Below are positions 1 through 10,884 of a DNA stretch of 64,000 nt, one piece after another. The stretch spans positions 89,881,160 through 89,945,159 of the forward strand of contig CM053034.1 of NCBI GenBank assembly GCA_028564925.1, written 5' to 3'. Numbering within the stretch: the first letter of the stretch is position 1; each line of letters starts with the position of its first letter. The notes below the pieces were generated by a model. It searched no databases. It had not been told where the DNA came from and worked only from the letters and a program-made list of their open reading frames with translations. The position numbers and the translations under genes are program-made. The stretch comes from Lithobates sylvaticus. Lineage: Eukaryota; Chordata; Amphibia; Anura; Ranidae.

Positions 1-800
1 TGACAGGACCTCTTAAATATGAGATCTAGGGTCAAAAAGCAGCAGGGATCCTCAGATCTCATACTTACACTAAAATGCAATAAAAAAAAAAAAAATTAAA
101 TGTTGTCATTTTAAAAAAATGGAAAAAAATGTCCCTTTAAGAGCTATAGGCAGAAGTGATGTTTTGACGTCACTTCTGCCCTGCAGTGTCATGAAGATGT
201 GTGGTGGCCATCTTCCCCTCACTCGTCTCCATGCACAGCCACGGGAAGGATCTGATCGCCTCTGCCACTGCCGCCGGCTCCGGTAAGCGGCGGAGGGCAC
301 CGAATCGCAGCAGGAGGGGGGGGGGGGGATCTGCTGCAGAGACCACTTTTACCACTAAATGTAATCTACTTATGATTACATCTAGGCTCCTCTCTCCGTG
401 TTTCTGTGTATTAGGAGGGAAAGAGAAGAACGGGGAGCTGGCCGCAATAGCGGCTTGTGTATGGCAGCCGTCAAGATTACAGTAAACCAGCAACCATTCA
501 GTAGAGCAACGTGCACCGAAGGAGGCTGCCATAGTTACAACGCATTTTGGGGGCATGGCTTCCTTTTTCAAGTATCCTTTTATTCCTAACATACAAGCAT
601 GGGGAGAAGAGCCTTTAGCCTTGGTGTCATTCTGGTAGTGTTTGAGTGCATTATTTGTCATTTTATCATTGCTTAACAAAGTTTTTTGCACTAGGGCATG
701 CGCTCCCCTGGTCTTACATGTGTTTATTAATTAATAATATTAGGTTTGAGGTCGTGGGCCACATCAGACACCTCTGCAGGCCACATTTAGCCAGTGGGCC
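1..800. other. Unclassified repeat-like sequence, no gene
   Basis: I recognise no gene here. An 11-bp inverted repeat (149-159 against 170-180, GGCAGAAGTGA / TCACTTCTGCC) around a 10-base loop forms a hairpin beside a GACGTCAC palindrome. This is typical of a MITE subterminal region, but I could not define both ends. Short open frames here lack coding features. Confidence 0.4.
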
Positions 801-1127
801 ACGGGTTAAGCATGCCTGATATACAGCATACCTAAAAAATAAAAATACTAAATTCTTGCCTTTTCGATACTTCTAAGGAGGAAGTGTCATGGCTGATTCT
901 AAGAATTTTAGATAGGCATACATTGTCTTGTCCTTGCACAGAGTGATATATAACTCATTACTATAAAGGGCACTTTCTAATTTTTAACTCTTTGTTAGGA
1001 CAGTCAGTGTTCAAATCTAGTTTACACCTGATAATTAAAAACTGTGAACATGGTACAGACAGGGTTACTTATGTTAAACATTACACCACAGCCCCCTTCT
1101 AAACATTGGAAATTAGGGAGAGCATGT

Positions 1128-1896
1128 AAAGATTTTACCCCCTTCCTGACCAGAGTACTTTTTGTGAGTCGTGCGACGTTGCACCCAAACAAAATTGATG
1201 TCTTTATTTTAGAAATAGAGCTTTCTTTTGGTGGTATTTGATCACCTCTGCGGTTTTTATTATTTGCACTATAAACAAAAAAAAGAGCGACAATTTTGAA
1301 AACAAAAAGCATTCTTTTTTTACTTTTTGCTATAATAAATATACCCCAAAAATGAATAAAAAAACAATTTTTTTCCTCAGTTTAGGCCAATATGTATTCT
1401 TCTAAAAAAAAAAATCGCAATATGCTTATATTGATTGGTTTGCGCAAAAGTTATAGCGTCTACAAAATAGGGGATAGATTATTTATTGCATTTTTATTTT
1501 TTCTATTAGTAATGGCGGCGATCTGCGGTTTTTATCGGGACTGCGACATTATGGCGGACACATCGGACACTTTTGACACTATTTTGGGACCATTGTCATT
1601 TATACAGCGTTCAGTGCTATAAAAATGCACTGATTACTGTGTAAATGACACTGACAGTAAGGGGGTTAACCACTAGGGGGCGATGAAGGGCTTAAGTGTG
1701 TCCTAGGGAGTGATTCTAACTGGGGGGGGGGGTGGGCTTCAAGTCACATGACAGCGATCACCGCTCCTGTTGACAGGGATCGTGATCTCTGTCATGACAC
1801 AAGCCAGCTATCCCCGGCTCTTAAAGGTACACCCATTTGCCCACCGCTGCCATTGTGCCGACGTATATCGGTGTGCAGCGGTTGACAAGTGGTTAA
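1128..1896 (+). mobile_element. TTAA-family non-autonomous DNA element, 5'-truncated copy
   Basis: The copy matches the full-length element at 53280-54288 (opposite strand) across the CACTTTT, GATCACCTCTGCGG, TATGTATTCTTCTA, GGCGATCTGCGG and CACTAGGGGGCGATGA blocks. It ends in AAGTGGTTAA at 1887-1896. The first part of the element is missing or diverged. A TTAA end and TTAACCRCTTC-type terminus suggest a piggyBac-type MITE; the superfamily is inference. Confidence 0.75.
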
Positions 1897-2767
1897 TTGG
1901 AACATATTACATATTAATATACAGTATTTACAAATATAAAGTAGGTATTACCCCAATTTGGAAATATAAAAAACTCCTCTATCTATATAGATGGGTTGAA
2001 ATTTGGCTGGTTCAGCAAGGACAGTCCGAATTTCAATCCATCTGTGGCCAGTCGCGTTCGAGAGCAGTTGCACTACCGATTGATTGCTCCAGAACAGGCT
2101 TGCTGGAAAGCTTTAGTTTGATCAGCGCTGCAGCATTGATCAGTGCATTCTGACTGTGGAGGTTCCAGCAGACTCCTCCGCTTTCAGAATACGCGGTGGG
2201 GAGGATTCCTCATCAGCCTTGATTGTGTGGATGTAGGAATCGGTTGAGTTTTTTTTTTTCAATCAGCCTGTAGGCTGAGAAAAAAAAACTGAGTCATGTA
2301 TGGCCAGCTTTACTAAAGAAAACCTAGAGCCTTCAGTGACCTATCTGACCAGTAATTATCTGCTTATGGCCATCTTATCACTTGCTTAACAGTAAAAAAG
2401 ATAAGCCAAATATCCTAGAGCTGGAGGTGGTTCAGACTAATTATTGCAGGTTTTGTATTCTCCCAAGCAATATTCATAAAAATATTATTCTTAATACAAA
2501 TAAAAAGTACTAAATAGACCTTGGGCTAGTTACGAGGCATAACCCCCACTGGCCAGTGCTGCCCAGCTTCAAAAAGCTGCTTTGTCTTTCTTATTTGTTA
2601 CCTTCTTCTGTTGATGTTATTATCATTATCATTGAATACTGGAGGGTTAAATACACATTATTTAGAAATGGAAATATATTGGATTGCCATAGTCAGCAGC
2701 TCTGTTTTTTTGTTTTTTTTTCTCCAGCTTTTTTAAATTAACCTGCGGCCCACAGGTCACATGCAGC
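1897..2767. other. Intergenic or intronic sequence with MITE-like stretch
   Basis: No gene is visible. A poly-T / poly-A hairpin around 2248-2291 (TCAGCCTGTAGGCTGA flanked by T and A runs) and the TATGGCCAGCTTTA end near 2300-2315 look like part of a frog-type MITE. The rest is AT-rich and featureless. Confidence 0.4.
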
Positions 2768-3683
2768 TAGGGAAGAGCCCAACAATCCCTGGTTCGGTTC
2801 GCACCAGAACATGCGAACAGACAAAAAATTTGACATGAAAATTCAAAAGTGCTATATTTAAAGGCTAATATGCAAGTTATTGCTATAAAAAGTGTTTGGG
2901 GAGCCGGGTCCTGCCCCAGGGGACATGTATCAATGCAAAAAAAAGTTTTAAAAACGGCCATTTTTTGGGAGCAGTGATTTTAATAATGCGTAAAGTGAAA
3001 TATTTCTTTAAATATCGTGCCTGGGGGGTGGCCTTAGTATGCCTGTAAAGTAGCGCATTTTTCCCGTGTTTAGAACAATACCACTGCAAAATTAAATTTC
3101 TAAAGGAAAAAATGTCATTTACAACTACTTGCGGCTGTAATATATTCTCGGTTCCCGGCAATATAGATAAAAATCATTAAAAAAACATCAGCCCCCCCCC
3201 CCCCCCCCCCCCCCAGTCCACTACCAGGCCCTTCAGGTCTGGTATGGATATTAAGGGTAACCCCGGTCCAAAATAAAAAAATTGCGTAGGGGCATCCCCA
3301 AAATCCATACCAAACCCTTAGCTGATGCACATAATCTGGCAGGAAAAAAGAGTAATGAAAGAGCGCCCCCCACCTCCTGAACCGTACCAAGCCACATGCC
3401 CTCAACATGGGAAGGATGCTTTGGGGTCCCCCCAAAGCATCTTGTCCCCATGTTGATGGGACAAGGGCCTCATCCCCACAACTCTTGCCCGGTGGTTGTA
3501 GGGGTCTGCAGGTGGGGGGCTTATCAGAATCTGGAAGCCCCCTTTAACAAGGGGACCCCCAGATCCGGCCCCCCCCCCCCCCCTATGTGAATGGGTATCG
3601 GGTACATTGTACCCCTACCTGTTCACCAAAAAAAGTGTCAAAATTTTAAAAATGACAGTAGACAATTTGGGACAAGTCCTATA
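2768..3683 (+). mobile_element. hAT-like element of the TAGGGATGAGC family, truncated
   Basis: It starts TAGGGAAGAGC and then follows, block by block, the terminal arm seen at 33098-33530 and, inverted, at 39490-39926 (CCAGAACATGCGAAC, AAAAAGTGTTTGGGG, GGGACATGTATCAATGC, GGGAGCAGTGATTTTAA, CCCGTGTTTAGAACA). The 3' part matches 38940-39160. A 32-base C run lies at about 3183-3214. No second terminus is seen; the match ends where a TTAA element begins. Confidence 0.65.
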
Positions 3684-3923
3684 TTAACTACTTCAGCCCC
3701 GGAAGGTTTTACCCCAACCTGACCAGAGCACTTTTTACAATTTGGCACTGCTTCGCTTTAACTGGTAATTGCGCGGTCATGCAATGCTGTACCCAAATGA
3801 AATTTGCATCCCTTTTTCCCATAAATATAGCTTTCCTTTGGTACTATTTGATCACCTCTACGGTTTTTATTTTTTGTGCTATATTGAAAAACAAAATATT
3901 TTTTACTTGTTGCTATAATAAAG
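3684..3923 (+). mobile_element. TTAA-family element, 5' end only
   Basis: It begins TTAACTACTTCAGCCCC, the terminus of the family, and follows the consensus through TTTGGTACTATTTGATCACC to TGCTATAATAAA, where homology stops abruptly. It sits at the edge of the truncated hAT-like element and just before the GA tract. Confidence 0.7.
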
Positions 3924-4049
3924 CACCACTTCCAGTGCACCCTCTTCACCCATCACACATTTGCAGCCAGGAAAACATCTGGGACCCAGCAAGGAGGCAA
4001 CCCACCCCTCTAAGAATTTCCAATGCCTTGGGAGGAGGAAGGTGGGGGG

Positions 4050-4332
4050 ATCCCAGAGAGAGGGAGAGGGCAGAGAGAGAGGGGGAGAGGGGGAGAGAGA
4101 GAGGGCAAAGAGAGAGAGAGGGAGAGGGCAGAGAGAGAGAGCAAAGAGAGAGAGAAAGAGCAAAGAGAGAGCGAGAGAGCGAGAAGAGAGAGAGAGAAAG
4201 AGAGAGAGAGAGGGGAAGGGAGGGGGAGAGAGGGAGAGAGGGAGGAGAGAGAGGGGAGAGAGAGAGAGAGGGAGAGAGAGAGGGATCAGAGAGAGAGAGA
4301 GAGAGAGAGAGAGAAGCAGAGAGAGAGAGAGC

Positions 4333-4363
<31 letters not shown>

Positions 4364-4615
4364 CGAGAGAGAGAGGGGAGAGAGAGAGAGAGGGCAATAG
4401 AGAGAGAGAGAGCGCAGAGAGAGAGCGCAGAGAGAGAGAGAGTGCAGAGAGAGCGAGAGAGAGAGGAGAGCGCAGAGAGAGAGAGAGCGCAGAGAGAGAG
4501 AGAGCGCAGAGAGAGCGAGCGCAGAGAGAGAGAGAGAGAGGCGCAGAGAGAGGAGGGGGAGAGAGAGAGATAGAGAGAGAGAGAGAGAAAGAGCGAGAGG
4601 GAGAGAGAGAGAGAG

Positions 4616-4654
<39 letters not shown>

Positions 4655-4969
4655 GAGAGAGAGAGAGAGAGTGAAGAGAGAGAGAGCGGGAGAGAGAGAG
4701 TGAAGAGAGAGAGGGAGAGAGAGCGCAGAGAGAGAGCGCGAGAGAGAGAGAGAGAGCAGAGAGAGAGAGAGCAGAGAGAGCAGAGAGAGAGCGCGGGGGA
4801 GAGAGGGAGAGCGCAGAGAGAGAGAGGGAGCGCAGAGAGAGAGAGCGCAGAGAGAGCGCAGAGAGAGAGAGAGAGCGCAGAGAGAGAGAAAGAGCGCAGA
4901 GAGAGAGCGCAGAGAGAGAGAGTGGGCGCAGAGAGAGAGAGAGAGAGAGAGAGCATGGAGAGAGAGAGA

Positions 4970-5048
<79 letters not shown>

Positions 5049-5455
5049 GAGAGAGAGGGGAAGAGAGAGAGGGGGAGAGAGAGAAGAGAGAGAGGTGGAA
5101 AGAGAGAGGGAGGGGAGAGAAGGGGGAGAGGGAAAGGGAGAGAGAGGGGAAGAGAGGGAGAGAGAGAGAGAGAGAGAGGGAGGAGGGAGGGGAGAGGGGA
5201 GGAGGAGAGAGAGAGGCTAGGGAGAGAGAGGTGGGGAAGTTAGGGAGAGGGAGGGAGAGGGGAGAGGTAGAGGGGGAGAAAGAGAGAGGGGGAGAGAGAG
5301 GGAGGGGAAGGGAGAGAGGGGAAGAGAGGGGGGGGAAGGAGGGGAAGGGAGAGAAAGAGGGAGAAAGGAAGGGAGAGGGGGGGAGAGGGGGAGAGAGAGG
5401 GGGAGAGAGGGGAGAGAGGGAGAGAAGGGAGAGAGAGAGATGGGGAGGGAGAGAA
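4050..5455 (+). repeat. 1.4 kb purine tract, (GA)n microsatellite with GCGCA interruptions
   Basis: The strand is almost wholly A and G. GAGA runs are broken at irregular intervals by GCGC or GCGAG, and the tract grades at about 5100-5455 into GGGGAGAGAGAGG-type sequence. The long Arg/Glu (+) and Ser/Leu (-) open frames here result from the dinucleotide repeat and are not genes. Confidence 0.95.
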
Positions 5456-5460
5456 AGTTG

Positions 5461-6790
5461 TAGGCTTAGCAGAGAACACGCATGTATAAAGAAAGGGGAA
5501 TTTTTATATTATATGCCACATCCTATAGTCAAGAAAAACAGGGAGAGAGGTCCCCTATGGGTTGGACTTTTAAGGCATAAAGACTGTTTAACCCCAGATT
5601 GAAAACTAGATAATGTAAATTAGAAAAACATTTATTACAAAAATTATATAAAAAAGGTTGACAATATGACAATATATAAAAACATTTGGGAATGTTCAAA
5701 CAGTACTTAATTTACAGAGTACAAAATGTAAATGTATGTTGTAAGCGTTATCTCACACCTGACGCGTTTCGGAGATTAGTAGTTTCCTCCTTCTTCAGAG
5801 GTAAGAGTATAACAACATTCCTATTGTATATAGAAAATATCATAAAGAAGTAGTTTGTCAACATTGTGAACCTTAATACATGTAATAACAGAAACTCGAA
5901 AGAGTATACATACAGTATAGACTCACATACCGTGTATAGGAACATTCCAGTATATTTAAAAACAATGGCTGGGAGGAGGAGCTTCTTCGCCTATGTTTTC
6001 TTAGAAGGTAAATTTAAGCAGGAAGTGGATGTCCATCGATTAAGGGGAATTGAGTATCCCAAACCAAGAAAGGGGGATACCCAAAATTACTCTAATTGCT
6101 GGAGTTGTGGCATCTATCTTGGTGAAGCGGTGATAGAGGACGCCTGTAGGGCACACTGGGGTCGGGTATAATTATGAAAGCAATATTAAATTAAAAAAGT
6201 TGTAAATATATATAGGTAAATAGATACATTGAGTATCAAAGCACTAGAAGATTACTCTCAGAGTATACACCGTATATTTATGGCATACGTTTTATACCTG
6301 TTGATGTGTCTTGGTTAGTTGCACCACTAGTCTAGGTGCCTTTCCGCTGTGGGGTTAGTAATTCGGCCGATGGCTCTGAGGAGAGATGGTCAAAGGTGTC
6401 TAGAGTAGTAAATCATGATCACCAATAGTGGCCCTCCCTAAGGATATAGATGTCTATGTCCTATTATAAACAGTATTGACTAAAAAATGTAGCTAAAAAA
6501 TATCGCTTATAGCTTTAGTATATAGGGATCATCATACATGGATATTATGTTAATTTATTTTTTATCTTTTATCATTTTTAATTCATTTTAGATCGTCATT
6601 TATTATACATGGATCTATACCAGTATGTATTAGGTTGTTATGCTAATAAACACATGTAGATGCAACGGTATGATTATAAAAGATCTGAAAAAGTATCATA
6701 AAGGAAAGGGGGGCTTTATACTGATTTCTGAACTTGGATATAGGAAGGCAAATCCTTGATCAGTGATTTTGGGCTGGCAAAGGTTAAATG
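5461..6790 (-). mobile_element. Non-coding retroelement-like region carrying a hammerhead ribozyme
   Basis: On the minus strand, AT-rich sequence leads to a hammerhead ribozyme fold (5747-5813) and then to a TTTATATAA...GTAATAAATGTTTTT tail. The same order (hammerhead, then a TTTAATAAAGTG-type tail) occurs in the palindromic element at 29918-32135. Hammerheads of this kind are known from Penelope-like elements and retrozymes. No reverse transcriptase or GIY-YIG frame is visible, so this would be a non-autonomous or 5'-deleted copy. The unit may continue past the hAT MITE to about 8690. Confidence 0.45.
5747..5813 (-). ncRNA. Type I hammerhead ribozyme
   Basis: Read on the minus strand, the core has CUGAAGA (fits CUGANGA), a stem II of GGAG/CUCC closing a 12-base loop, then GAAA, then the self-complementary ACGCGU acting as a minimal stem III, then C as the cleavage-site residue (complement of 5761). 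Stem I pairs ACCU/AGGU, CUC/GAG and GUUAU/AUAAC across a 2x2 internal loop and one bulged A. One extra A lies between the core and stem II. The tiny palindromic stem III fits hammerheads that work as dimers in Penelope-like elements and retrozymes. Activity is inferred from the fold only. Confidence 0.7.
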
Positions 6791-7942
6791 CAGTGGCGGC
6801 TGGTGCTCAAAATTTTTGGGGGGGCGCAAACAAACAGCCTCACTGTGCCATCAAACGCTGCCACTGTGCCCATTAAATGCTGCCACTGTGCCCATCAAAC
6901 GCTGCCACTGTGCCCATTAAATGCTGCCACTGTGCCCATCAAACGCTGCCACTGTGCCCATCAAACGCTGCCACTGTGCCCATCAAACGCTGCCACTGTG
7001 CCCCTCAAGTGCTGCCACTGTGCCCCTCAAGTGCTGCCACTGTGCCCCTCAAGTGCTGCCATTGTGCCCCTCAAGTGCTGCCATTGTGCCCCTGAAGTGC
7101 TGCCATTGTTCCCCTCAAGTGCTGCCATTGTGCCCCTCAAGTGCTGCCACTGTGCCCCTCAAGTGCTGCCAGAGTGCCCCTTCAAGTGCTGCCAGAGTGC
7201 CCCTTCAAGTGCTGCCAGAGTGCCCCTTCAAGTGCTGCCAGAGTGCCCCTACAAGTGCTGCCAGAGTGCCCCTTCAAGTGCTGCCAGAGTGCCCTTCAAG
7301 TGCTGCCACTGTGCCCCTCCAAGTGCAGCCACTGTGCCCCCTGCCTGCCCTCTGCACTTACCTTGTCTCGATGTGCAGCTGGTGACGGCGTCAGGCGGCG
7401 AGCTGTGTCTCATCGTCCGAGGTCTTCTTCTCCCGCGCTCCTCCTGTCTTCTGCTATCGTCCGAGGTCTTCTTCTCCCGCGCTCCTCCTGTCTTCTGCTA
7501 TGATTGGACGCCTAGCGTCCAATCACAGCGCCTGTGACTTCAGCCAATCAGGTTACAGGTAACAGACCTGGCAACCTGATTGGCTGAGAGGCGGGTCTGT
7601 GTTAGGGAAGCGATGTATTCGCTTCTCTAACACAATACTGTGTAATCAGCGAACGCACAGCAGTGCGCCCGCTGTTTACACTTAGGGAAGCCTATTAGAG
7701 CACACCGCTCTAATAAGGTCCCCTATTAGAGCTTACAGCTCTAATAGGGGCGCTTCCAGAAACACCCCCCCCACTGTAATTCAGATGCCCGGCGCCCGAT
7801 CAGGGGCCGGACACCTGAATAGGGGGCGGCAGCGGTGACAATAGATAGATTCATGCAATGCATGACTCTATCTATTGGTGATAGAGCGGTGCAGGAGAGG
7901 GGGGGCGGCGCTCCTGCGCCCTCTATGCACGCACCGCCACTG
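6791..7942. mobile_element. hAT-type MITE with CAGTGGCGG termini and 8-bp target duplication
   Basis: The left end is CAGTGGCGGCTGGTGC. The right end is GCACCGCCACTG, which inverted reads CAGTGGCGGTGC. The 8 bases GTTAAATG occur exactly at 6783-6790 and at 7943-7950, a perfect target duplication as hAT elements make. Inside is a 22-bp minisatellite, then a GC-rich block with inverted repeats (ATTAGAGC near 7692-7740). No transposase. It interrupts the hammerhead-bearing region. Confidence 0.88.
6836..7345 (+). repeat. 22-bp minisatellite inside the hAT MITE
   Basis: About 23 tandem copies of GCTGCCACTGTGCCCATCAA and variants. Three successive sub-blocks are seen: CCCATCAAAC (to about 6990), CCCCTCAAGT (to about 7160) and AGAGTGCCCCTTCAAGT (to about 7310). 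The unit gives open frames with Cys-rich repeats in three frames, which is a by-product of the repeat. Confidence 0.93.
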
Positions 7943-7950
7943 GTTAAATG

Positions 7951-8700
7951 TCATAATACCGATCATGATACCGGTTGGAATTTGAAGGTAAAAGAAGGGG
8001 GATGCCATAAAACAAAAGGAAGTAGTTCCATTTAAAATGAAGTGTGCTTTGAAGCAAATATAGGATTTGAATTTACCTCTGTACTGCTAGATCTCCGCTC
8101 GCCTCCTCCTCAGACTGACTGATGCAGATACTGAGTGGGACGAGCGGTGTATTTGAGTGTGTCTCCCCGCCCTGCAACCAGCTGTTAGGAGTACAGCTGA
8201 TTGCTGTGAGGCGGGGAGATGTATAGGGCTTTTTTTGCCCGGCCCCCCGAGTGCTGCGCGCGCGCCCGGGTCCCGCGCGCCAATCAATGGTCACGCAACG
8301 TGGCCCGGACACGCCCAGAGCTCCCGCCGGCACGTCATGCTTCACAGGCGAACAACGCATGCTCGCTGAGTGAAGCAATATGGAAACCCGGCGTCGGATG
8401 ACGATGCCGGGAATTCCTAATTCGCCGTCCCGTCCCGGCAAGCGCAGAGATACATACTATACCAGAGGATGGGCGGGCGGCTGGGCGTGCCGGGCGGCCC
8501 ACTAGACATCCCCCTCACACGTCACCGCAATACAGATGCAAAGCATGAAAGGTGTTGATGGTTTGAAGCTCCTTCATCCAGGCATTTTACAATGGGGTCA
8601 GGAATGTAACTAGAGGAGGAGAGGCAAATAAAAAGGATGTTATATACAATGCATAAACATGTGTTATACAAGAACTTGTATACATTTCAGGGAGGATAGG
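7951..8700 (-). other. GC-rich non-coding sequence, possibly upstream half of the ribozyme-bearing element
   Basis: No gene is recognised. The MITE at 6791-7942 splits this from 5461-6790, and the sequences would be continuous without it. On the minus strand it is GC-rich with CpG-rich blocks (8230-8300), as in a promoter or leader region. A degenerate CTGGATGAAGGAGC-like string lies near 8560-8580. Confidence 0.3.
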
Positions 8701-8719
8701 TTATATATAGCTGCAGAAA

Positions 8720-10215
8720 AATGTTAGAGATTAGGGAGGGAGAGAGGGAGGAGATGGAGGGAGCGGTGGGGAGGGGTGAGTGGGGGTGAGAGAGAGAGGA
8801 GTGTGGTGAGAGAGAGAGACTGTGGGTGACAAAGAGGAGGGAGGTGAGAAAGAGAGGGGGTAAGGGAGAGAGAGAAGGGCTGTGGGAGGGAGGGTGGTAA
8901 GAGAGAGAAAGAGACGAGAGGTGGGAGAAAGGAGAGTGACATAAAGAGGGAGGGGGGAAGAGAGAGAGAGAGCGAAAGAGAGGGGAAAGGAGAGAGAGAG
9001 AGAGAGAGAGTGTGTGGGGGAGGTGGAGAGAGTAAGGGGGAGAACGGGAGTGAGGGGGAGAGGGAGGAATGAGAAAGAGAGCTAGGATGAGGTGAGAAAG
9101 AGGGAAGTGACGGAAAGGGGATGGAAGAGATCCCTAGCCCTGTTTGCAGCCCCTCCTGTGCCCCTTGTCCCAGTCTGTGAGAGCACTGAGGGAGTGAGGA
9201 GCACTCCAGAAGCAGGAGAGCACTGGGGGGGGGGGGGCAAAGAGCAGGGAGGAGCTGGAGATCACTAGGAGAGTGGAGAGCACTGAGCAGGAGAGCACCA
9301 CTGGGGGGGAGAGCAGGGAGAAGCTGGAGAGCATTGGAAGAGTGGAGAGCACTGGGCAGGAGCAGGAGAGCACTGGGGGAGTGGAAGGTACTGGGCAGGA
9401 GAAGGAGAGCACGGAGGCAGTCTGTGAGGGCAATGGGGGAGTGGAAAGCACTGGGCAGAAGCAGGAGAGTACTTGGGGGGGGGGGGCAAAGAGCAGGGAG
9501 GAGCGGGACAGCACTGGAAGAGTGGAGAGCACTGGGCAGGAGCAGGAGAGCCATGGGGGGGCAAGGAGCAGGGAAGAGAGCACTGGGAAAGTGGAGATCA
9601 GGGAGAGCACTGGGAGAGTGGAGATCACTGGGGAGGAGAGCACTGGGGGAGTGGAGAGCACTGGGGGGGGAACAGCAGGGAGAAGCTGGAGAGCACTGGG
9701 GGAGTGGAGAACACTGGGCACGAGAGCACTGGGCAGAAGAAGGAGAGCACTGGGGGAGTGGACAGCACTGGGAGGCGTGGCAGAGAGCACTGCAGGGTGG
9801 GGACAGAGAGCACTGGGCAAGGTGGAGAGCACAGGAGGCGGTGGGGGCTGGAGAGCGCTGGGGGAGCTTGAGAGGAGGGTGGTCAGAAAGAATGGCAGTG
9901 GAGAGCAGGGGGGGTAGAGAGCACTGGGGGAGGAGCCAGGAACACAAGGAGTAGCCAGAGAGCAGGGGGGCAGAGCCAGGAAGCACAAGAAGGGGGCGGA
10001 GAGCAGGGAGGTGGAGCCAGGGAGCACAAGGAGGGGCCGGGGAGCAGGGGACAGGGCCAGGAAGCACAAGGAGGGGCCGGAGAGACGGGGATGGAGCCAG
10101 GGAGCACAAGAAGGGGCTGGAGAGCAAGGGATGGAGTCAGGGAGCCCAAGGAGGGGCTGGAGAGCAGTAGGCGAAGCCAGGGAGGACACAAGGAGGGGCC
10201 GGAGAGCATGGGGGA
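8720..10215 (+). repeat. Purine-rich minisatellite complex
   Basis: 8720-9125 is GA-rich with GTGAGAGAG and GGGAGG motifs. 9170-9900 is made of GAGAGCACTGGG-type units with GGGGAGTGGA linkers. 9915-10215 has units of about 40 bp containing GGAGCCAGGGAGCACAAG and GAGGGGCCGGAGAGCA. The long Leu/Ser/Pro (-) and Glu/Ser/Gly (+) open frames come from the repeat and have no domain. Confidence 0.9.
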
Positions 10216-10884
10216 GCAAATAGGTTAGATAGGAGGAGCAGCGGGGGAGGGAGACAGCTGCAGATAGAGGAAATTATTTTTCCATATTCCTCCTGCAGAC
10301 ACTGAATGCCTGATTTTCCTCCTCTCTTTTCCTTGATGGAAAGATCAATTCCTCTATATGCAGTCTCCCCACCGCTCCTCCTATCCAGGCACACAGAGAG
10401 GCTGCACGGGCACTCACAATCTCTCTGGATGGCCAGGCAGCATCAGGAGATTGGAGGCAGAGCTCCTTCCTCTTCAGTCACGGGGCAGCTGGAGGCAGGT
10501 GCGGAGAGGTCGAGTTGAGCGGCGCAGGCTGAAGGAGCAGCCCAGCTGCTGAGCTGTGGGTCCCACACGGGCATGCAACACACGCGTTGTAGAGATGGTA
10601 CCTGGAGGCGGGTGCTGTTATTATACGGCCGTTGTTGCCACCTAGAGGCCTCTACTGTTCCGCTCCCCGAACCTGCTGCCACCAAACCAGGGCGCTCTGT
10701 GATGAGACCGCTATTCCTTGGGCACAGTTTCTGATTTGTCAGTCAGCCCCTGGGCCACGGAGTCCCAGCGGGGGTAGGCGGAGCCGCTGAAGTCAACATC
10801 AGTGATGGAGCACAGACAAATTAGGCAGCCGCGAGGCCCCTGTGAGTGGGAGTCCTTAGACGACCACCTAATTTGCCTAATTAG
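10216..10884. other. No recognised gene or element
   Basis: Moderately GC-rich unique-looking sequence between the minisatellite and a truncated Tc1 element. I see no exon, terminal repeat or RNA gene. ACAAATTAGGCAG (about 10816) and the inverted CTAATTTGCC string (about 10867) suggest the edge of another repeat. Confidence 0.4.

Noticed and set aside
3779-5602. Long Arg/Glu-rich and Ser/Leu-rich open frames up to 336 codons
   Set aside because: They lie in the GA dinucleotide tract, occur in all frames on both strands and have no domain.
6788-7537. Cys-rich repeat protein of 249 codons, tempting as a mucin-like gene
   Set aside because: It is the 22-bp minisatellite inside a MITE with a target duplication; similar frames occur in the other phases, and it is not linked to the VWD exons.
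8555-8590. Second hammerhead (CTGGATGAAGGAGC on the minus strand)
   Set aside because: It has an inserted base in the core, lacks GAAA and has no stem I; too weak to call.
8724-10223. Pro/Ser/Leu-rich (467 codons) and Glu/Gly/Ser-rich frames
   Set aside because: By-products of a purine-rich minisatellite; no signal peptide, splice sites or domain.
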